A stretch of DNA of 43,753 bases from Lactiplantibacillus songbeiensis (GCF_005405125.1 NZ_BJDL01000032.1:1-43753), one strand, 5' to 3'. Positions 33,311 through 43,408 are shown, counted from the first letter of the stretch. The notes: generated by a model from the letters alone, not told the origin. Numbers and translations: made by a program.

Positions 33311-35290
33311 ATGAAGGCAGATAATATAAAATTATTCGATTTCTTATCACAAGATAGAGTTATTTTTGATATTCCAGTTTTTCAACGTAACTATGAATGG
33401 CATGAACAACAGTGTCAGCAATTGTTTGATGATTTACGACAGCTAGTTGACCATGGTGGCGAACATTTTTTAGGAACATTTGTATATGTGCGTGAATCCG
33501 CAGATGGTTTAGGCGCTCTGGAAAGGATTATTGATGGTCAGCAGCGTTTGACTTCATGTATGCTGTTGTTGAAAGCCATGGTTGATGCTGATGCGATTCA
33601 AAGTAAAGAAATTATGTCCCGTTATTTAACAAATGAGTTTTGGGATAAAAATCAAAATATAAAACTTAAGCCAGTTGAACGAGATCGGCCAGCGTTTCGA
33701 GCAGTGATGAATGGTACAATCGCTGAATATAATGGTGCTTCGAAAGTTATCGAGAATTACGAGTTCTTTAAAAGGTGTATTTTAAAGAGTCAGTGCTCAG
33801 TAACGGAATTGTTCACGGCGATGCGCAAGATGAACATCGTTTATATTGAACTCGATGATAGTATTAAGGGAGAAAATCCACAAGTGATTTTCGAAAGCTT
33901 GAATTCAACCGGAGTTTCTTTATCACCAACAGATTTAGTGCGGAATTTTTTATTAATGCGGTTAGATGAAAAATCTCAGGAAACTTTGTACCGCGAATAT
34001 TGGTTAAAAATAGAAGGCTTATTTAGTAATAACATTTTTACAGAGTTTTTACGGCATTATTTAATCTGCAAAATGCATACATTAGTTAACCAGAATGCGG
34101 TCTATGATACATACAAACACTATTATGCCGATAATGAATTTACAACTAAGGATGCTTTAAAAGAATTATATCAATATGCGAGTTATTACCACGTCCTGTT
34201 GACGGAGACTGCAACATCATCACAATTTAATCATATATTAGCTCATATAAATATTATGGATAAAAAGGTAATTTACCCATACTTGATGAAACTGTTAAAC
34301 ATGCAAAGCAATGACATGTTAACTTGGAATGAAGTTATCGAAATCATGAAGGTTTGGGAGAGTTATCTGTTTAGGAGAATTGTTTGCGGCGTAGCTTCCA
34401 ATGGACTTAATCGAGTTGTTATTTCGTTGTTAAAACATAAATCAACAGAGTCAGAAATTGACTTTGTGGTGGATCGCCTATTGACTACGAATTTTCCAAC
34501 GGACGCACAGGTGCGAGAAGATTTATTGACGTTAGATATTTATGGCAAACGCCGAGATATTTCAAAGTTGGCACTGGAGTTATTGGAAGAACATCATAGT
34601 AAGGAAACGGTTAGTTTTGATGATGCACAAGTGGAACATATAATGCCGCAAAGTTTAACTAATGATTGGAAGATTGAAGTAAATAATGCCGAAGCAGTTA
34701 ATCAACAATATGGTGGAACTTTAGGCAATTTGACGTTAACTAAATATAATCAAGAAATGAGTAATAAACTGTTTAAGCAAAAGGTTACATACTATTCGAA
34801 ATCAAATATTAGCTTGACTAGAGATATTGCTGAAAGCTTTGATCAGTGGGGGCAAGCTGACATTATTGCTCGTACAAAAACGCTGGGTAATGAATTAATT
34901 GGTATTCTTGCAAGACCACAAAATGTAGTTACCAAGGCAACATTTAAAGGTGAACATCCAATTGATGAGAATGTTGATGTTACTGGGACTAAACCGACTC
35001 GTTTAACAATTGATTCAAAGGATTATTCAGTTGAGTCATGGCGTGAATTGTTATGGATGTTTTTGGACTATGCTTGGAGTTATGATAGTGCTTCATTCTT
35101 GAAACTAAATCAAGTACAGTCACTAGGTCGGCTTTTTGATAATAAGACTAGAGAATTACGGTCACCTGTGCTACTACAAAATGGTGTCAAGGTGGAAAGT
35201 AATTTTAGCGCCAATTCGATCCTAGCAATTGTGGCCAAGATTTCAGAACTTTATGGTATTACAGAATTTGTTTCGTATACAATCAGATAA
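33311..35290 (+). CDS. DUF262/DUF1524 protein, GmrSD-like nuclease
   Basis: 659 aa. N-terminal DUF262 with IPVFQRNYEW (21-30) and IDGQQRLTS (74-82), the nucleotide-hydrolysing ParB-like motifs. A DUF1524 HNH-type nuclease domain starts near VEHIMP (His about 443) and includes GTLGNLTLTKYNQ. A third C-terminal domain (about 570-659) lies beyond. Related proteins are type IV restriction enzymes (GmrSD, BrxU) and SspE, which cut modified or unmodified phage DNA. ATG 33311 follows AAAGGATGG. It has its own terminator and sits directly before a type I restriction system. It is AT-rich compared with the core genes, fitting transfer. Confidence 0.88.
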   Translation: MKADNIKLFDFLSQDRVIFDIPVFQRNYEWHEQQCQQLFDDLRQLVDHGGEHFLGTFVYVRESADGLGALERIIDGQQRLTSCMLLLKAMVDADAIQSKEIMSRYLTNEFWDKNQNIKLKPVERDRPAFRAVMNGTIAEYNGASKVIENYEFFKRCILKSQCSVTELFTAMRKMNIVYIELDDSIKGENPQVIFESLNSTGVSLSPTDLVRNFLLMRLDEKSQETLYREYWLKIEGLFSNNIFTEFLRHYLICKMHTLVNQNAVYDTYKHYYADNEFTTKDALKELYQYASYYHVLLTETATSSQFNHILAHINIMDKKVIYPYLMKLLNMQSNDMLTWNEVIEIMKVWESYLFRRIVCGVASNGLNRVVISLLKHKSTESEIDFVVDRLLTTNFPTDAQVREDLLTLDIYGKRRDISKLALELLEEHHSKETVSFDDAQVEHIMPQSLTNDWKIEVNNAEAVNQQYGGTLGNLTLTKYNQEMSNKLFKQKVTYYSKSNISLTRDIAESFDQWGQADIIARTKTLGNELIGILARPQNVVTKATFKGEHPIDENVDVTGTKPTRLTIDSKDYSVESWRELLWMFLDYAWSYDSASFLKLNQVQSLGRLFDNKTRELRSPVLLQNGVKVESNFSANSILAIVAKISELYGITEFVSYTIR

Positions 35291-35308
35291 CAGTGTCATG
35301 GTAATGAC

Positions 35309-35366
35309 AAAAATCTATTAGTGGTGATCAGGTGTTAGCCTATTTGCTATTAATAGATTTTTATTT
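35309..35366 (+). terminator. Terminator after the DUF262 gene
   Basis: AAAAATCTATTA and TAATAGATTTTT form a 12 bp stem with a long loop, followed by a T-rich run. Confidence 0.75.
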
Positions 35367-35499
35367 TGATTAAAAGCAATCAGCTTAAAGTAAGACTGGC
35401 TATAAATTTAACGTGCGCGGCATCGGTAAATAGGATAATCTAGAGTAGTACATAGAATGGGGTTATGTTAATCAAGCAATAAAAGGAGATCTGAGTTGT

Positions 35500-38469
35500 A
35501 TGTATCATAAGAAGGGCGAGCTACATTTTGAAAACGAGTTTGTTGAAACACTAACGAAGAATGGATGGACTCATAATAAAGTTTTGGATAATGCAACGCC
35601 AATACAGTTACAAAATCATTTTCGAGATATCCTTAATCTGAATAATCGTGATGTCTTGGATGGTGTTTTAATTACAGATACTGAAATGGCGGAGATTATG
35701 CGTAAGATTGGTGGTAAAACACCAACAGAAGCTAATGAGTTTTTAACGGGGGGCTATGAATCAACAATTACATTGACTCGAGAAAATCCGGAATTAGGAA
35801 CGGCTGATTTAAAGGTATTCTGGCGTGATGCTATTGCTGGCGGTCTGATGCACTATGAAGTTATTCGTCAGGCCATTCGACCGGGTAATGAGAATGATGT
35901 TAGCAGTCCCAATCGACGGTTTGATGTGACGCTATTATTTAATGGATTACCTCTGATACAAGTTGAGGAAAAGCGGGTAGATGTTAACATTAAAGAGGCT
36001 GCCAACCAGGTGGTGAAGTATAAGGCTGAACACAAGTATGATGGGCTATATGCCATGGTACAGATTTTTGTCACCCTTAAAGAGGATGCTGTTCGGTACT
36101 TTGCTAATGAGAAAAGTGCTGAGTTGTTCAATAATAAATTCTTTTTTGAGTGGTTGGATAAAAGTAATAAGCCGGTTCGTAATTGGAAGCAGTTTACCGA
36201 AGATTTTTTAAAAATTCCAATGGCACATAACTTAATCAGCAATTATACTGTGGCAGATGGACAGGTCTTAAAGGTACTAAGACCTTATCAGATTCATGCT
36301 GTTAATGCTGTACGTCATGCTTTTGCCAAACACCAAGATGGTTATGTATGGCATGCGACTGGCTCAGGAAAGACATTGACTGCGTACAAAATTGCAACAT
36401 TGTTACAACGTGATCCTCATAATCAAGTGATCTTTTTATCTGATCGTAAAGAACTCGATAATCAATCAGGAAAAAATTTTGTGAAATTCTCATCGAATAG
36501 TGATGATACGATTTTTGAAACCAATAATACTGAACAACTGATTCGGCAATTACGTGGGTCAAAGACTGGTGTTATTACGACAACTATCAATAAGATGAAG
36601 ATTGCGATTGAGCGTAATAAGGATAAAATTGATGCTGGTAAGCGTGAGCCGTTAGCTAACCTGATGAAAAAGCGTGTTGTGTTTGTGGTTGACGAAGCTC
36701 ACAGATCGCAATTCGGCGAGATGCAACGGATTATTCGGCAGGCAATTCCAAAGCAAAATTGGTACGGCTTTACGGGAACGCCGATTTTTGAATTTAATAA
36801 AACACCCCAAGATCAAACTACGGAAAGTCAGTTTGGTCCTGAGTTACATCGGTATAATATTGGAAATGCCTTAAACGATGCGGCCATCTTACCTTTTAAC
36901 TCGGAATATGTCAGTCTGATACAAGCAACTGATGAAAAGTCTGATACAGCCATTGAAGAAGATAAAATTCCTGATGAGGCTTATGTTGGTGAGACGCCAA
37001 CTGCAGTTAATTATCGCTTAAAAGTCGCAGAATGGATTATCAAGAAGTGGCAGCGTAAGTCGGAAAAGAATCGGTTTAATGCGTTATTAGCTGTTAACGA
37101 TATTCCCCAGGCTTTAGCTTATTACCACCTGTTTAAGAAACTAAAGGTAGAAGGAAAGCATCAGCTCAAAATTGCAATGACTTATTCACTGAATGAGAAC
37201 GGTGATGCCAATCAATTACAGCGAGATGGTTTAGCTGAAGCGATGCAAGATTACTCACTGCAATATGCAGATAGTAAAACAGCTTTCTCATTAGATAATA
37301 GTCAAGTCTATATTGATGATGTTGCTAAGCGAACTGCTCGAACAGAAGCTGCTTATAAGAATCTGCCACCGGAAGCATGTATTGATTTAACAATTGTTGT
37401 TGCCCGGCTGTTGACTGGATTTGATGCACCAAGGTTGAATACACTTTATCTAGACAAGTTACTTCAATATCAAGGATTAATTCAAGCCTTTGCACGAACT
37501 AACCGAGTTTATGATAAATATAAAACGCAGGGTAATATCGTCATGTTTCGACGGCCAAAGTTGATGCGGGAGCGGACTCAAGATGCTTTTGAAAAGTATG
37601 CTGGGGAAGGCTCATTTAAGAAAGTCTTCAGACCAGAGTTCAAGCAGATGCAAGCTGAATTTACAGATGTCGTTAAAAATCTACGCCATTATGTGCCAAC
37701 TGCTGAGGCTGCTAATGGGGTACAAGATGCAGATCAGAGTGATAAGATAGAATTCTTAACTCGTTTTAGGGATCTAGCAAAAAAATTACAATATATTGAG
37801 TCATATGCAGATTTTGATTGGGATACACAAGCTGATCAGTATGGGATTACGCATGAGGAATATGATTATTATCAAGGCGCATTTCAAAATGTGAAAAATA
37901 GTGTTATTAATGATGTACCAAATGATGGCGAAGATGATGATTCGGCTTTGAAATTTGATTTTGACGATGTGGTAACTTCTGAATTGATGATTGATCGTGA
38001 ATATGTATTAGGCTTAGCGACAAAATTTTTATTGAATACAGACAATCTGTTTGCTGAACAAGAATTTAATGCAGCGGCCGATAAGTTAGCGAAGTCCGGT
38101 GATAGTCGTGAAGTGGAGAATATTCGACAATTTGTGTCCGAAGAACGAAAAAATGGTGATGTTCCAGCCGATTATGATGCATCGGCTAGATATGCATTAC
38201 GGCAAAGACGCAGGAAGCAACATGCCATGTTAAACTTTGTAGATGAATATGGACTTGATCCAAACCTATTTGAACGGTTGGTGACGTCTTATGAAGCTAC
38301 CGGTGAATTTAGTCATGAACAAGATTTAAAAAAGACGGCTGATATTGAGGTTGCGGCAGAAAATGGGCATAAATATCGTAATATGTTAGATTTTAAAGGG
38401 TCGATTCAACGTCATTGGCGGAAATTCATTGCAGAGGACTTGGCACAATATAATATTGGGAGAAATTAA
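35500..38469 (+). CDS. hsdR: Type I restriction enzyme, R subunit
   Basis: 989 aa. The N-terminal PD-(D/E)XK nuclease core is visible as FDVTLLFNGLPLIQVEEKR near 143-161. The SF2 translocase follows: Walker A GSGKTLTAY near 288-296, DEAH box VVDEAHRSQFGEM near 395-408, TGTPIFE near 424-430, and motif VI QAFARTNRVYD near 663-673. It cuts DNA far from unmethylated sites in a complex with HsdM and HsdS. ATG 35500 follows AAAAGGAG. Its stop is immediately followed by the hsdM start, so hsdR-hsdM-hsdS form one operon. Confidence 0.95.
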   Translation: MYHKKGELHFENEFVETLTKNGWTHNKVLDNATPIQLQNHFRDILNLNNRDVLDGVLITDTEMAEIMRKIGGKTPTEANEFLTGGYESTITLTRENPELGTADLKVFWRDAIAGGLMHYEVIRQAIRPGNENDVSSPNRRFDVTLLFNGLPLIQVEEKRVDVNIKEAANQVVKYKAEHKYDGLYAMVQIFVTLKEDAVRYFANEKSAELFNNKFFFEWLDKSNKPVRNWKQFTEDFLKIPMAHNLISNYTVADGQVLKVLRPYQIHAVNAVRHAFAKHQDGYVWHATGSGKTLTAYKIATLLQRDPHNQVIFLSDRKELDNQSGKNFVKFSSNSDDTIFETNNTEQLIRQLRGSKTGVITTTINKMKIAIERNKDKIDAGKREPLANLMKKRVVFVVDEAHRSQFGEMQRIIRQAIPKQNWYGFTGTPIFEFNKTPQDQTTESQFGPELHRYNIGNALNDAAILPFNSEYVSLIQATDEKSDTAIEEDKIPDEAYVGETPTAVNYRLKVAEWIIKKWQRKSEKNRFNALLAVNDIPQALAYYHLFKKLKVEGKHQLKIAMTYSLNENGDANQLQRDGLAEAMQDYSLQYADSKTAFSLDNSQVYIDDVAKRTARTEAAYKNLPPEACIDLTIVVARLLTGFDAPRLNTLYLDKLLQYQGLIQAFARTNRVYDKYKTQGNIVMFRRPKLMRERTQDAFEKYAGEGSFKKVFRPEFKQMQAEFTDVVKNLRHYVPTAEAANGVQDADQSDKIEFLTRFRDLAKKLQYIESYADFDWDTQADQYGITHEEYDYYQGAFQNVKNSVINDVPNDGEDDDSALKFDFDDVVTSELMIDREYVLGLATKFLLNTDNLFAEQEFNAAADKLAKSGDSREVENIRQFVSEERKNGDVPADYDASARYALRQRRRKQHAMLNFVDEYGLDPNLFERLVTSYEATGEFSHEQDLKKTADIEVAAENGHKYRNMLDFKGSIQRHWRKFIAEDLAQYNIGRN

Positions 38470-40056
38470 ATGAGTAAAGAAATATCAAAAAATTTAGAGA
38501 CGGCTTTATGGAGTTCCGCAAATGTTTTACGTGGGATGATGGATGCCAGTGAATATAAGAACTATTTATTAGGTTTGATTTTTTATCGTTTCTTGAGTGA
38601 TACAACTTTAAAAACAGTTATGAGTGCTACCGGTGAAGATGGAGATCCGATTACTGTTTATGAGAAGTATTGGGAAAACCAACAAGATGATATTAAAGCG
38701 GAGTTGTATGAAGCTAACGGCTATATTATTGAACCGAATGATTTGTTTGATTCAATGGTTAAACGAATTCAGAATCATCAATTTCAAGTTTCGGATCTAA
38801 AGCAGGCTTTGTTTAATGTGGAACAGTCTGTTAAAGGCCAACGCTCAGAAGATGATTTTGAAGGCTTATTTTCTGATATTGATTTGGATTCTAATCGGCT
38901 GGGTAAAAATCCTAGTCAAGTTATGAATGATGTCATTACAGCTTTAAAGGATATTGACTTTGATGAAGGACGAGATGTTCTGGGTGATGCTTACGAATAC
39001 TTAATTAGTGAATTTGCCATGAGTGCTGGGAAAAAGGCAGGCGAATTTTATACTCCTAGAACAGTTAGTGAAATTATCGCCAAAATTGTCACATTAGATC
39101 ATAAAAATGGTGATAATCAGATTCGTAGTGTCTATGATGCTGCAATGGGGTCAGGTTCACTCCTATTAACAATTGCTGGTGAAGTTGATGGTGATTATCC
39201 GATTAGTTACCATGGTCAAGAACTTAATACGACGACGTTTAACTTAGCACGAATGAATTTGATGTTACACGGCGTGAGTTATGAAGATATTTATGCGCGA
39301 AATGGGGATACTTTGGACGCTGATTGGCCAACAGATGAACCCTATCAATTTGATGCAGTGGCGATGAATCCGCCATATTCTGCTCATTGGGATAATAATG
39401 ATAGTCGCTTAAGTGATCCTCGTTTTCGGGACTATGGAAAGTTGGCGCCAAAGACTAAAGCAGATTATGCGTTCTTGTTGCACGGTCTATATCATTTAAA
39501 GCCAACCGGGACGATGGGCATTGTTTTACCACATGGGGTTTTATTCCGAGGAGCTGCTGAAGGCAAGATTCGCGAAGAGTTGATTAATAAGAATCAAATT
39601 GATGCGATTATTGGATTACCAGCCAATATTTTCTATTCAACATCGATTCCAACTTTGATCATGATCTTGAAGAAAAATAAAACTACTGATGATATTATGT
39701 TTATCGATGCTAGCAATGAGTTCACCAAAGAAAAAAATCAAAATGTCTTAACTGAAGCTAATATTAATAAGATTGTTGAAACGTATGTTAAACGTGAAAA
39801 TGTAGATAAGTACGCTCATGTAGCTAGTTTAAAGGAAATTAAAGAAAACGAGTATAATTTAAACATTCCACGTTATGTTGATACTTTCGAAGAAGAACCG
39901 CCTGTTGATGTTGATAAATTAGTTGCTGATATGACAGCTACAGATGATAAAATCATTAAATTACAAACCGAGTTATCTGGGATGATGGACGATTTAGTGG
40001 CTAATGACCCTGTCGCTCAACAGCAGCTTACGGCAATTAAGAGGATTCTGAAATGA
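38470..40056 (+). CDS. hsdM: Type I restriction enzyme, M subunit (N6-adenine methyltransferase)
   Basis: 528 aa. The N-terminal HsdM helical domain is at about 8-150. The SAM-binding motif I is DAAMGSGSLL near 223-232 and the catalytic motif IV is NPPYS near 300-304. GEFYTPRTVSEIIAKIV near 193-209 is the typical type I segment. The C-terminus (490-528) is a predicted coiled coil that contacts HsdS. ATG 38470 abuts the hsdR stop, preceded by GGGAG. Its stop overlaps the hsdS start (ATGA). Confidence 0.96.
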   Translation: MSKEISKNLETALWSSANVLRGMMDASEYKNYLLGLIFYRFLSDTTLKTVMSATGEDGDPITVYEKYWENQQDDIKAELYEANGYIIEPNDLFDSMVKRIQNHQFQVSDLKQALFNVEQSVKGQRSEDDFEGLFSDIDLDSNRLGKNPSQVMNDVITALKDIDFDEGRDVLGDAYEYLISEFAMSAGKKAGEFYTPRTVSEIIAKIVTLDHKNGDNQIRSVYDAAMGSGSLLLTIAGEVDGDYPISYHGQELNTTTFNLARMNLMLHGVSYEDIYARNGDTLDADWPTDEPYQFDAVAMNPPYSAHWDNNDSRLSDPRFRDYGKLAPKTKADYAFLLHGLYHLKPTGTMGIVLPHGVLFRGAAEGKIREELINKNQIDAIIGLPANIFYSTSIPTLIMILKKNKTTDDIMFIDASNEFTKEKNQNVLTEANINKIVETYVKRENVDKYAHVASLKEIKENEYNLNIPRYVDTFEEEPPVDVDKLVADMTATDDKIIKLQTELSGMMDDLVANDPVAQQQLTAIKRILK

Positions 40057-41264
40057 AAAAGGATAATTTAGTGCCTAAAATTCGGTTTAAGGGCTTTTCG
40101 GACCCTTGGGAGCAGCGTAAGCTTGGTGATATTACTGAACGTATTACTAGGAAAAACACGAAGTTACAATCGACTCTTCCTTTAACAATTTCTGCACAAT
40201 ATGGATTAGTAGACCAAAAAACTTTTTTTGATAAACAAATTGCTAGCAGAGATGTAAGTGGGTACTACCTAATTAGGTTTGGTGAGTTTGCGTACAATAA
40301 AAGCTATTCAAACGGCTATCCTGTAGGAACAATTAAACGATTAGATAAATATACTAAAGGTGTGTTATCAACACTTTATATTTTATTTAAACCTATTCAT
40401 GTCGATTCCCAATTTTTAGTTTCTTATTTTGAAGGAACTAAATGGTATCCGGAGGTCATGAAGCAAGCTACTGAAGGTGCCCGTAATCATGGATTATTAA
40501 ATATATCGACAAAAGATTTTTTTAATATGAAATTATTCGTTCCAAATAGTAATGAACAGCTTAAAATCGGATTGTTTCTTCAAAACTTAAACAACCTTAT
40601 CGCTGCCAATGAGGATAAGTTGAAACAACTTAAAGAGCTTAAGAAATTAATGATGCAAAAGATTTTTTCTCAAGAATGGAGATTTGAGGGATTTACTGAC
40701 CCTTGGGAGCAGCGTAAGTTGGAAAGTCTGGCAGAAATAGTAAGAGGATCATCTCCGAGACCTATAAAGTCAAGTCGTTGGTTTCAACAAGACTCCCAGG
40801 TAGGATGGCTACGTATTGCGGATGTAACTGAGCAGCATGGTCGGATTCATAAATTAAATCAGCATTTATCAGAAGATGGACAAAAGAAGACAAGAGTATT
40901 AAATTCAAAACATCTATTGCTTAGTATAGCAGCAACAGTTGGTAGTCCAGTAATTAATTATGTATCCACTGGTGTTCACGATGGATTTTTAATTTTTTTA
41001 ACGCCTAAATTTGAATTGGAATTTATGTTCCAATGGTTAACTGAAATGAAAAACAGTTGGAAAAAATACGGCCAGCCAGGAAGCCAAGTAAATTTAAATT
41101 CAGAAATCGTTAGGAATAAGTTAATTTTAATTCCTAATAACAAGGAACAAAAAGAAATTGGATACATGTTGCTAAAGACTGATCAGCTTATCGCTGCCAA
41201 TGAAGAAAAGCTAACACAATTGAAAACAATGAAAAAATTTTTGATGCAAAATATGTTTGCTTAG
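40053..41264 (+). CDS. hsdS: Type I restriction enzyme, S subunit (expressed copy)
   Basis: 403 aa with two target recognition domains (TRDs). Each begins with a near-identical PWEQRKL segment (about residues 18-24 and 218-224) and each ends with LIAANE followed by a coiled-coil spacer (KLKQLKELKKLMMQKIF and KLTQLKTMKKFLMQNMF). The two TRDs set the two halves of the methylation site. The DNA of these shared segments is repeated in the silent cassettes downstream, so the gene is likely to be rearranged by recombination. It overlaps hsdM by 4 nt. Confidence 0.95.
   Translation: MKKDNLVPKIRFKGFSDPWEQRKLGDITERITRKNTKLQSTLPLTISAQYGLVDQKTFFDKQIASRDVSGYYLIRFGEFAYNKSYSNGYPVGTIKRLDKYTKGVLSTLYILFKPIHVDSQFLVSYFEGTKWYPEVMKQATEGARNHGLLNISTKDFFNMKLFVPNSNEQLKIGLFLQNLNNLIAANEDKLKQLKELKKLMMQKIFSQEWRFEGFTDPWEQRKLESLAEIVRGSSPRPIKSSRWFQQDSQVGWLRIADVTEQHGRIHKLNQHLSEDGQKKTRVLNSKHLLLSIAATVGSPVINYVSTGVHDGFLIFLTPKFELEFMFQWLTEMKNSWKKYGQPGSQVNLNSEIVRNKLILIPNNKEQKEIGYMLLKTDQLIAANEEKLTQLKTMKKFLMQNMFA
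40105..40121 (+). repeat. hsdS TRD start repeat, copy 1
   Basis: CTTGGGAGCAGCGTAAG at the start of TRD1. Same sequence at 40702, 42945 and, inverted, 42871. Confidence 0.9.
40596..40612 (+). repeat. hsdS TRD end repeat, copy 1
   Basis: CTTATCGCTGCCAATGA at the end of TRD1. Same sequence at 41187, 43409 and, inverted, 42413. Confidence 0.9.
40702..40718 (+). repeat. hsdS TRD start repeat, copy 2
   Basis: CTTGGGAGCAGCGTAAG at the start of TRD2. The identity with the copy at 42945 continues for seven more bases (TTGGAAA). Confidence 0.9.
41187..41203 (+). repeat. hsdS TRD end repeat, copy 2
   Basis: CTTATCGCTGCCAATGA at the end of TRD2 of the expressed hsdS. Confidence 0.9.
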
Positions 41265-41372
41265 ATGGTCCATTTTTAATTGGAATTTATTTGCCAAACG
41301 CTGTCGATAAGCGATAGTATTGAAATATTTATAAGTGTTAATTGTCGCTAATTGAATAATTATTCATGTATA

Positions 41373-41411
41373 AATGAGTTAACAGCCGAAACTAGTTGTT
41401 AACTCATTTTT
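41373..41411 (+). terminator. Terminator between hsdS and the recombinase gene
   Basis: AATGAGTTAACA (41373-41384) and TGTTAACTCATT (41397-41408) form a 12 bp perfect stem followed by T. The recombinase Shine-Dalgarno GGAGG begins at 41413, so the hairpin touches the ribosome binding site and could also limit recombinase expression. Confidence 0.85.
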
Positions 41412-41423
41412 GGGAGGATGATT

Positions 41424-42341
41424 ATGGTTCAGAATATTAAATTTCATCAATATTTTTTTCAATGGATGCAATTATATAAGATGGATGCGGTGAGACCGGT
41501 GACTTATCGTAAATACGAAATGTCTCATCGTCAGTTAGTTATGTTAGCGCCTAGTTTGATGATGGAGGACTTATCAAGATTGTCGTATCAACAGCTATTA
41601 AATGACTATGCAAGTACACATGAACGACAAACCACAATGGACTTTCATCGTCATTTAAAAGGTTCATTGATTGATGCTTTAGAAGAAGGGTTTATTGATC
41701 GTGATCCGACTCGAAAAGCGATTATCAAGGGGATTAAGCATCGTCAGCATAAGACTAAGTATTTACATCAATATGAGTTACAAGGCCTGTTAAATGAGCT
41801 TGATTTAAATGATGAGGTTAGTTGGGATTACTTTATTTTGTTAATAGCCAAGACTGGAATACGGTTTGCAGAAGCATTGGGGGTAACACCAGAAGACTTT
41901 GATTTTGCACATCAAACATTAACGATTAGTAAAACTTGGGATTATAAATCATCCAAGAGTGGTTTTGCTCCAACTAAAAATCGCTCTTCGGTTAGGAAGG
42001 TTCCCCTAGATTGGCAAACAGTTATACAGTTTTCTCAATTGGCAAAGAAGTTACCGGATGATCAGCCGATTTTTGTTCATTCAAAAGTATACAATGATAC
42101 CGTTAATCATTATTTAGAGCGGTTGTGTAAGCGAGCCTCAATTCCAGTCATTTCTATTCATGGACTACGGCATACGCATGCTTCACTATTATTATATGCT
42201 GGAGTGAGTATTGCATCTGTAGCCAGAAGATTAGGACATTCTAATATGACGACTACACAGCAGACTTATTTGCACATTATTCAAGAATTAGAAAATCAGG
42301 ATAATGATAAAGTGATGAAGCATCTAGCGAGTCTAATATGA
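41424..42341 (+). CDS. Tyrosine recombinase of the hsdS shuffling locus
   Basis: 305 aa tyrosine integrase. The SAM-like N-terminal core-binding domain is at about 5-90. The catalytic domain has Arg in KTGIRFAEALGV (about 149), HGLRHTHASLLL (HxxR, about 249-252), GHSNMTTTQQTYLHI (His about 272, Tyr about 281). Recombinases of this type sit beside multi-cassette hsdS loci (for example in pneumococcal and lactobacillus systems) and invert TRD segments. ATG 41424 lies 6 nt after GGAGG; ATG 41418 touches that site. It lies between the expressed hsdS and the silent cassettes. Confidence 0.93.
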   Translation: MVQNIKFHQYFFQWMQLYKMDAVRPVTYRKYEMSHRQLVMLAPSLMMEDLSRLSYQQLLNDYASTHERQTTMDFHRHLKGSLIDALEEGFIDRDPTRKAIIKGIKHRQHKTKYLHQYELQGLLNELDLNDEVSWDYFILLIAKTGIRFAEALGVTPEDFDFAHQTLTISKTWDYKSSKSGFAPTKNRSSVRKVPLDWQTVIQFSQLAKKLPDDQPIFVHSKVYNDTVNHYLERLCKRASIPVISIHGLRHTHASLLLYAGVSIASVARRLGHSNMTTTQQTYLHIIQELENQDNDKVMKHLASLI

Positions 42342-42412
42342 ATAATTAGTTTTAAGCGAATAGAGGTAGGATAAATCGTTCTTGAATTTTAAGGACGATT
42401 TTTTGCTTACAC

Positions 42413-42429
42413 TCATTGGCAGCGATAAG
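42413..42429 (-). repeat. hsdS TRD end repeat, inverted copy
   Basis: Reverse complement of CTTATCGCTGCCAATGA. With the copy at 43409 the identity extends to 25 bp (42409-42433 against 43405-43429). Confidence 0.9.
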
Positions 42430-42870
42430 GTTGGAAATCAAGCTATTTGTATTACCGATTAATTTCTGTTCTTCTTCGATTAATGGCACAACAAAGTTAG
42501 TATTTGAAACTATATTCCAATCAGAACGCGGCATCTTAGTTCCTGAAGTTAAATTTGCAACAGACCGGTACTGAGATGTCTGAATTAACGTATAGATAAA
42601 GTTTGGATTAATTTGTTGTCGAGCTTTTAACACCCAGAAGTCACCAATAGCAATACCTGTAAAATTGGGAAATAACCAGTTATTTAGATATGGTCGCAAT
42701 TTACCATATAAAATGTCAGCAGGATAAAAACAGATCCCTTTTCTCGAATCATATTTCAGCGGTATATCAGTATTTAATTTTCCCTTACCAGAAACTATAT
42801 CTTCATATTCAATTCTCGGAAGATTTGAAGATGAATTAGCTTCATTTCTACGAACAACCAGCTCAGAAAA

Positions 42871-42887
42871 CTTACGCTGCTCCCAAG
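42871..42887 (-). repeat. hsdS TRD start repeat, inverted copy
   Basis: Reverse complement of CTTGGGAGCAGCGTAAG, head to head with the copy at 42945 across a 57 bp spacer. Confidence 0.9.
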
Positions 42888-42944
42888 TTTTCTTGTAAAA
42901 TATGACCTGTTATCAAGTATCCTTAAGTATAAAATTAGGATTTA

Positions 42945-42961
42945 CTTGGGAGCAGCGTAAG
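42945..42961 (+). repeat. hsdS TRD start repeat, copy in direct cassette
   Basis: CTTGGGAGCAGCGTAAG, same orientation as in the expressed hsdS. Confidence 0.9.
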
Positions 42962-43408
42962 TTGGAAAAGTTATTTACAGAGCGCAAAGAACGTTCTGCA
43001 AACGGTGAGTTACTTTCAGTTACAATCAGTTCTGGAATTGTTAGGTTTGATTCTCTCGAAAGAAAAAATAATTCTAGTGTAAATAAAAGTAACTATAAAA
43101 TTGTTAGAAAAAATGATATAGCCTACAATTCGATGAGAATGTGGCAAGGTGCTAGTGGAGTTTCGGATTATGATGGTATCGTCAGTCCAGCTTATACTGT
43201 TATAGTACCGAACAAAAATATAATTTCCCACTTTTTCGGTTATCAATTCAAGCAAAAAAAGATGTTACAAGTGTTTCAGAAAAACTCACAAGGACTAACT
43301 TCTGATACTTGGAATTTAAAGTTTTCCGCACTTAAAAATATAAGAGTTAAGATTCCAGAGAAAAGTGAACAAACTAGTATTGCGGATCACTTAAAATTGT
43401 TAGACAAC

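Larger units (their letters stand above)
42352..42911 (-). pseudogene. Silent hsdS half-cassette, inverted
   Basis: Minus-strand frame open from a stop near 42911 to a stop at 42352, without a start codon or ribosome binding site. It begins KTWEQRKFSELVVRRNEANS, contains a full TRD (YEDIVSGKGKLNTD, ILYGKLRPYLNNW, SGTKMPRSDW) and ends LIAANECKQKIVLKIQERF. It is a donor TRD, functional only after recombination into hsdS. It is not decayed: the frame is intact through about 180 codons. Confidence 0.88.
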
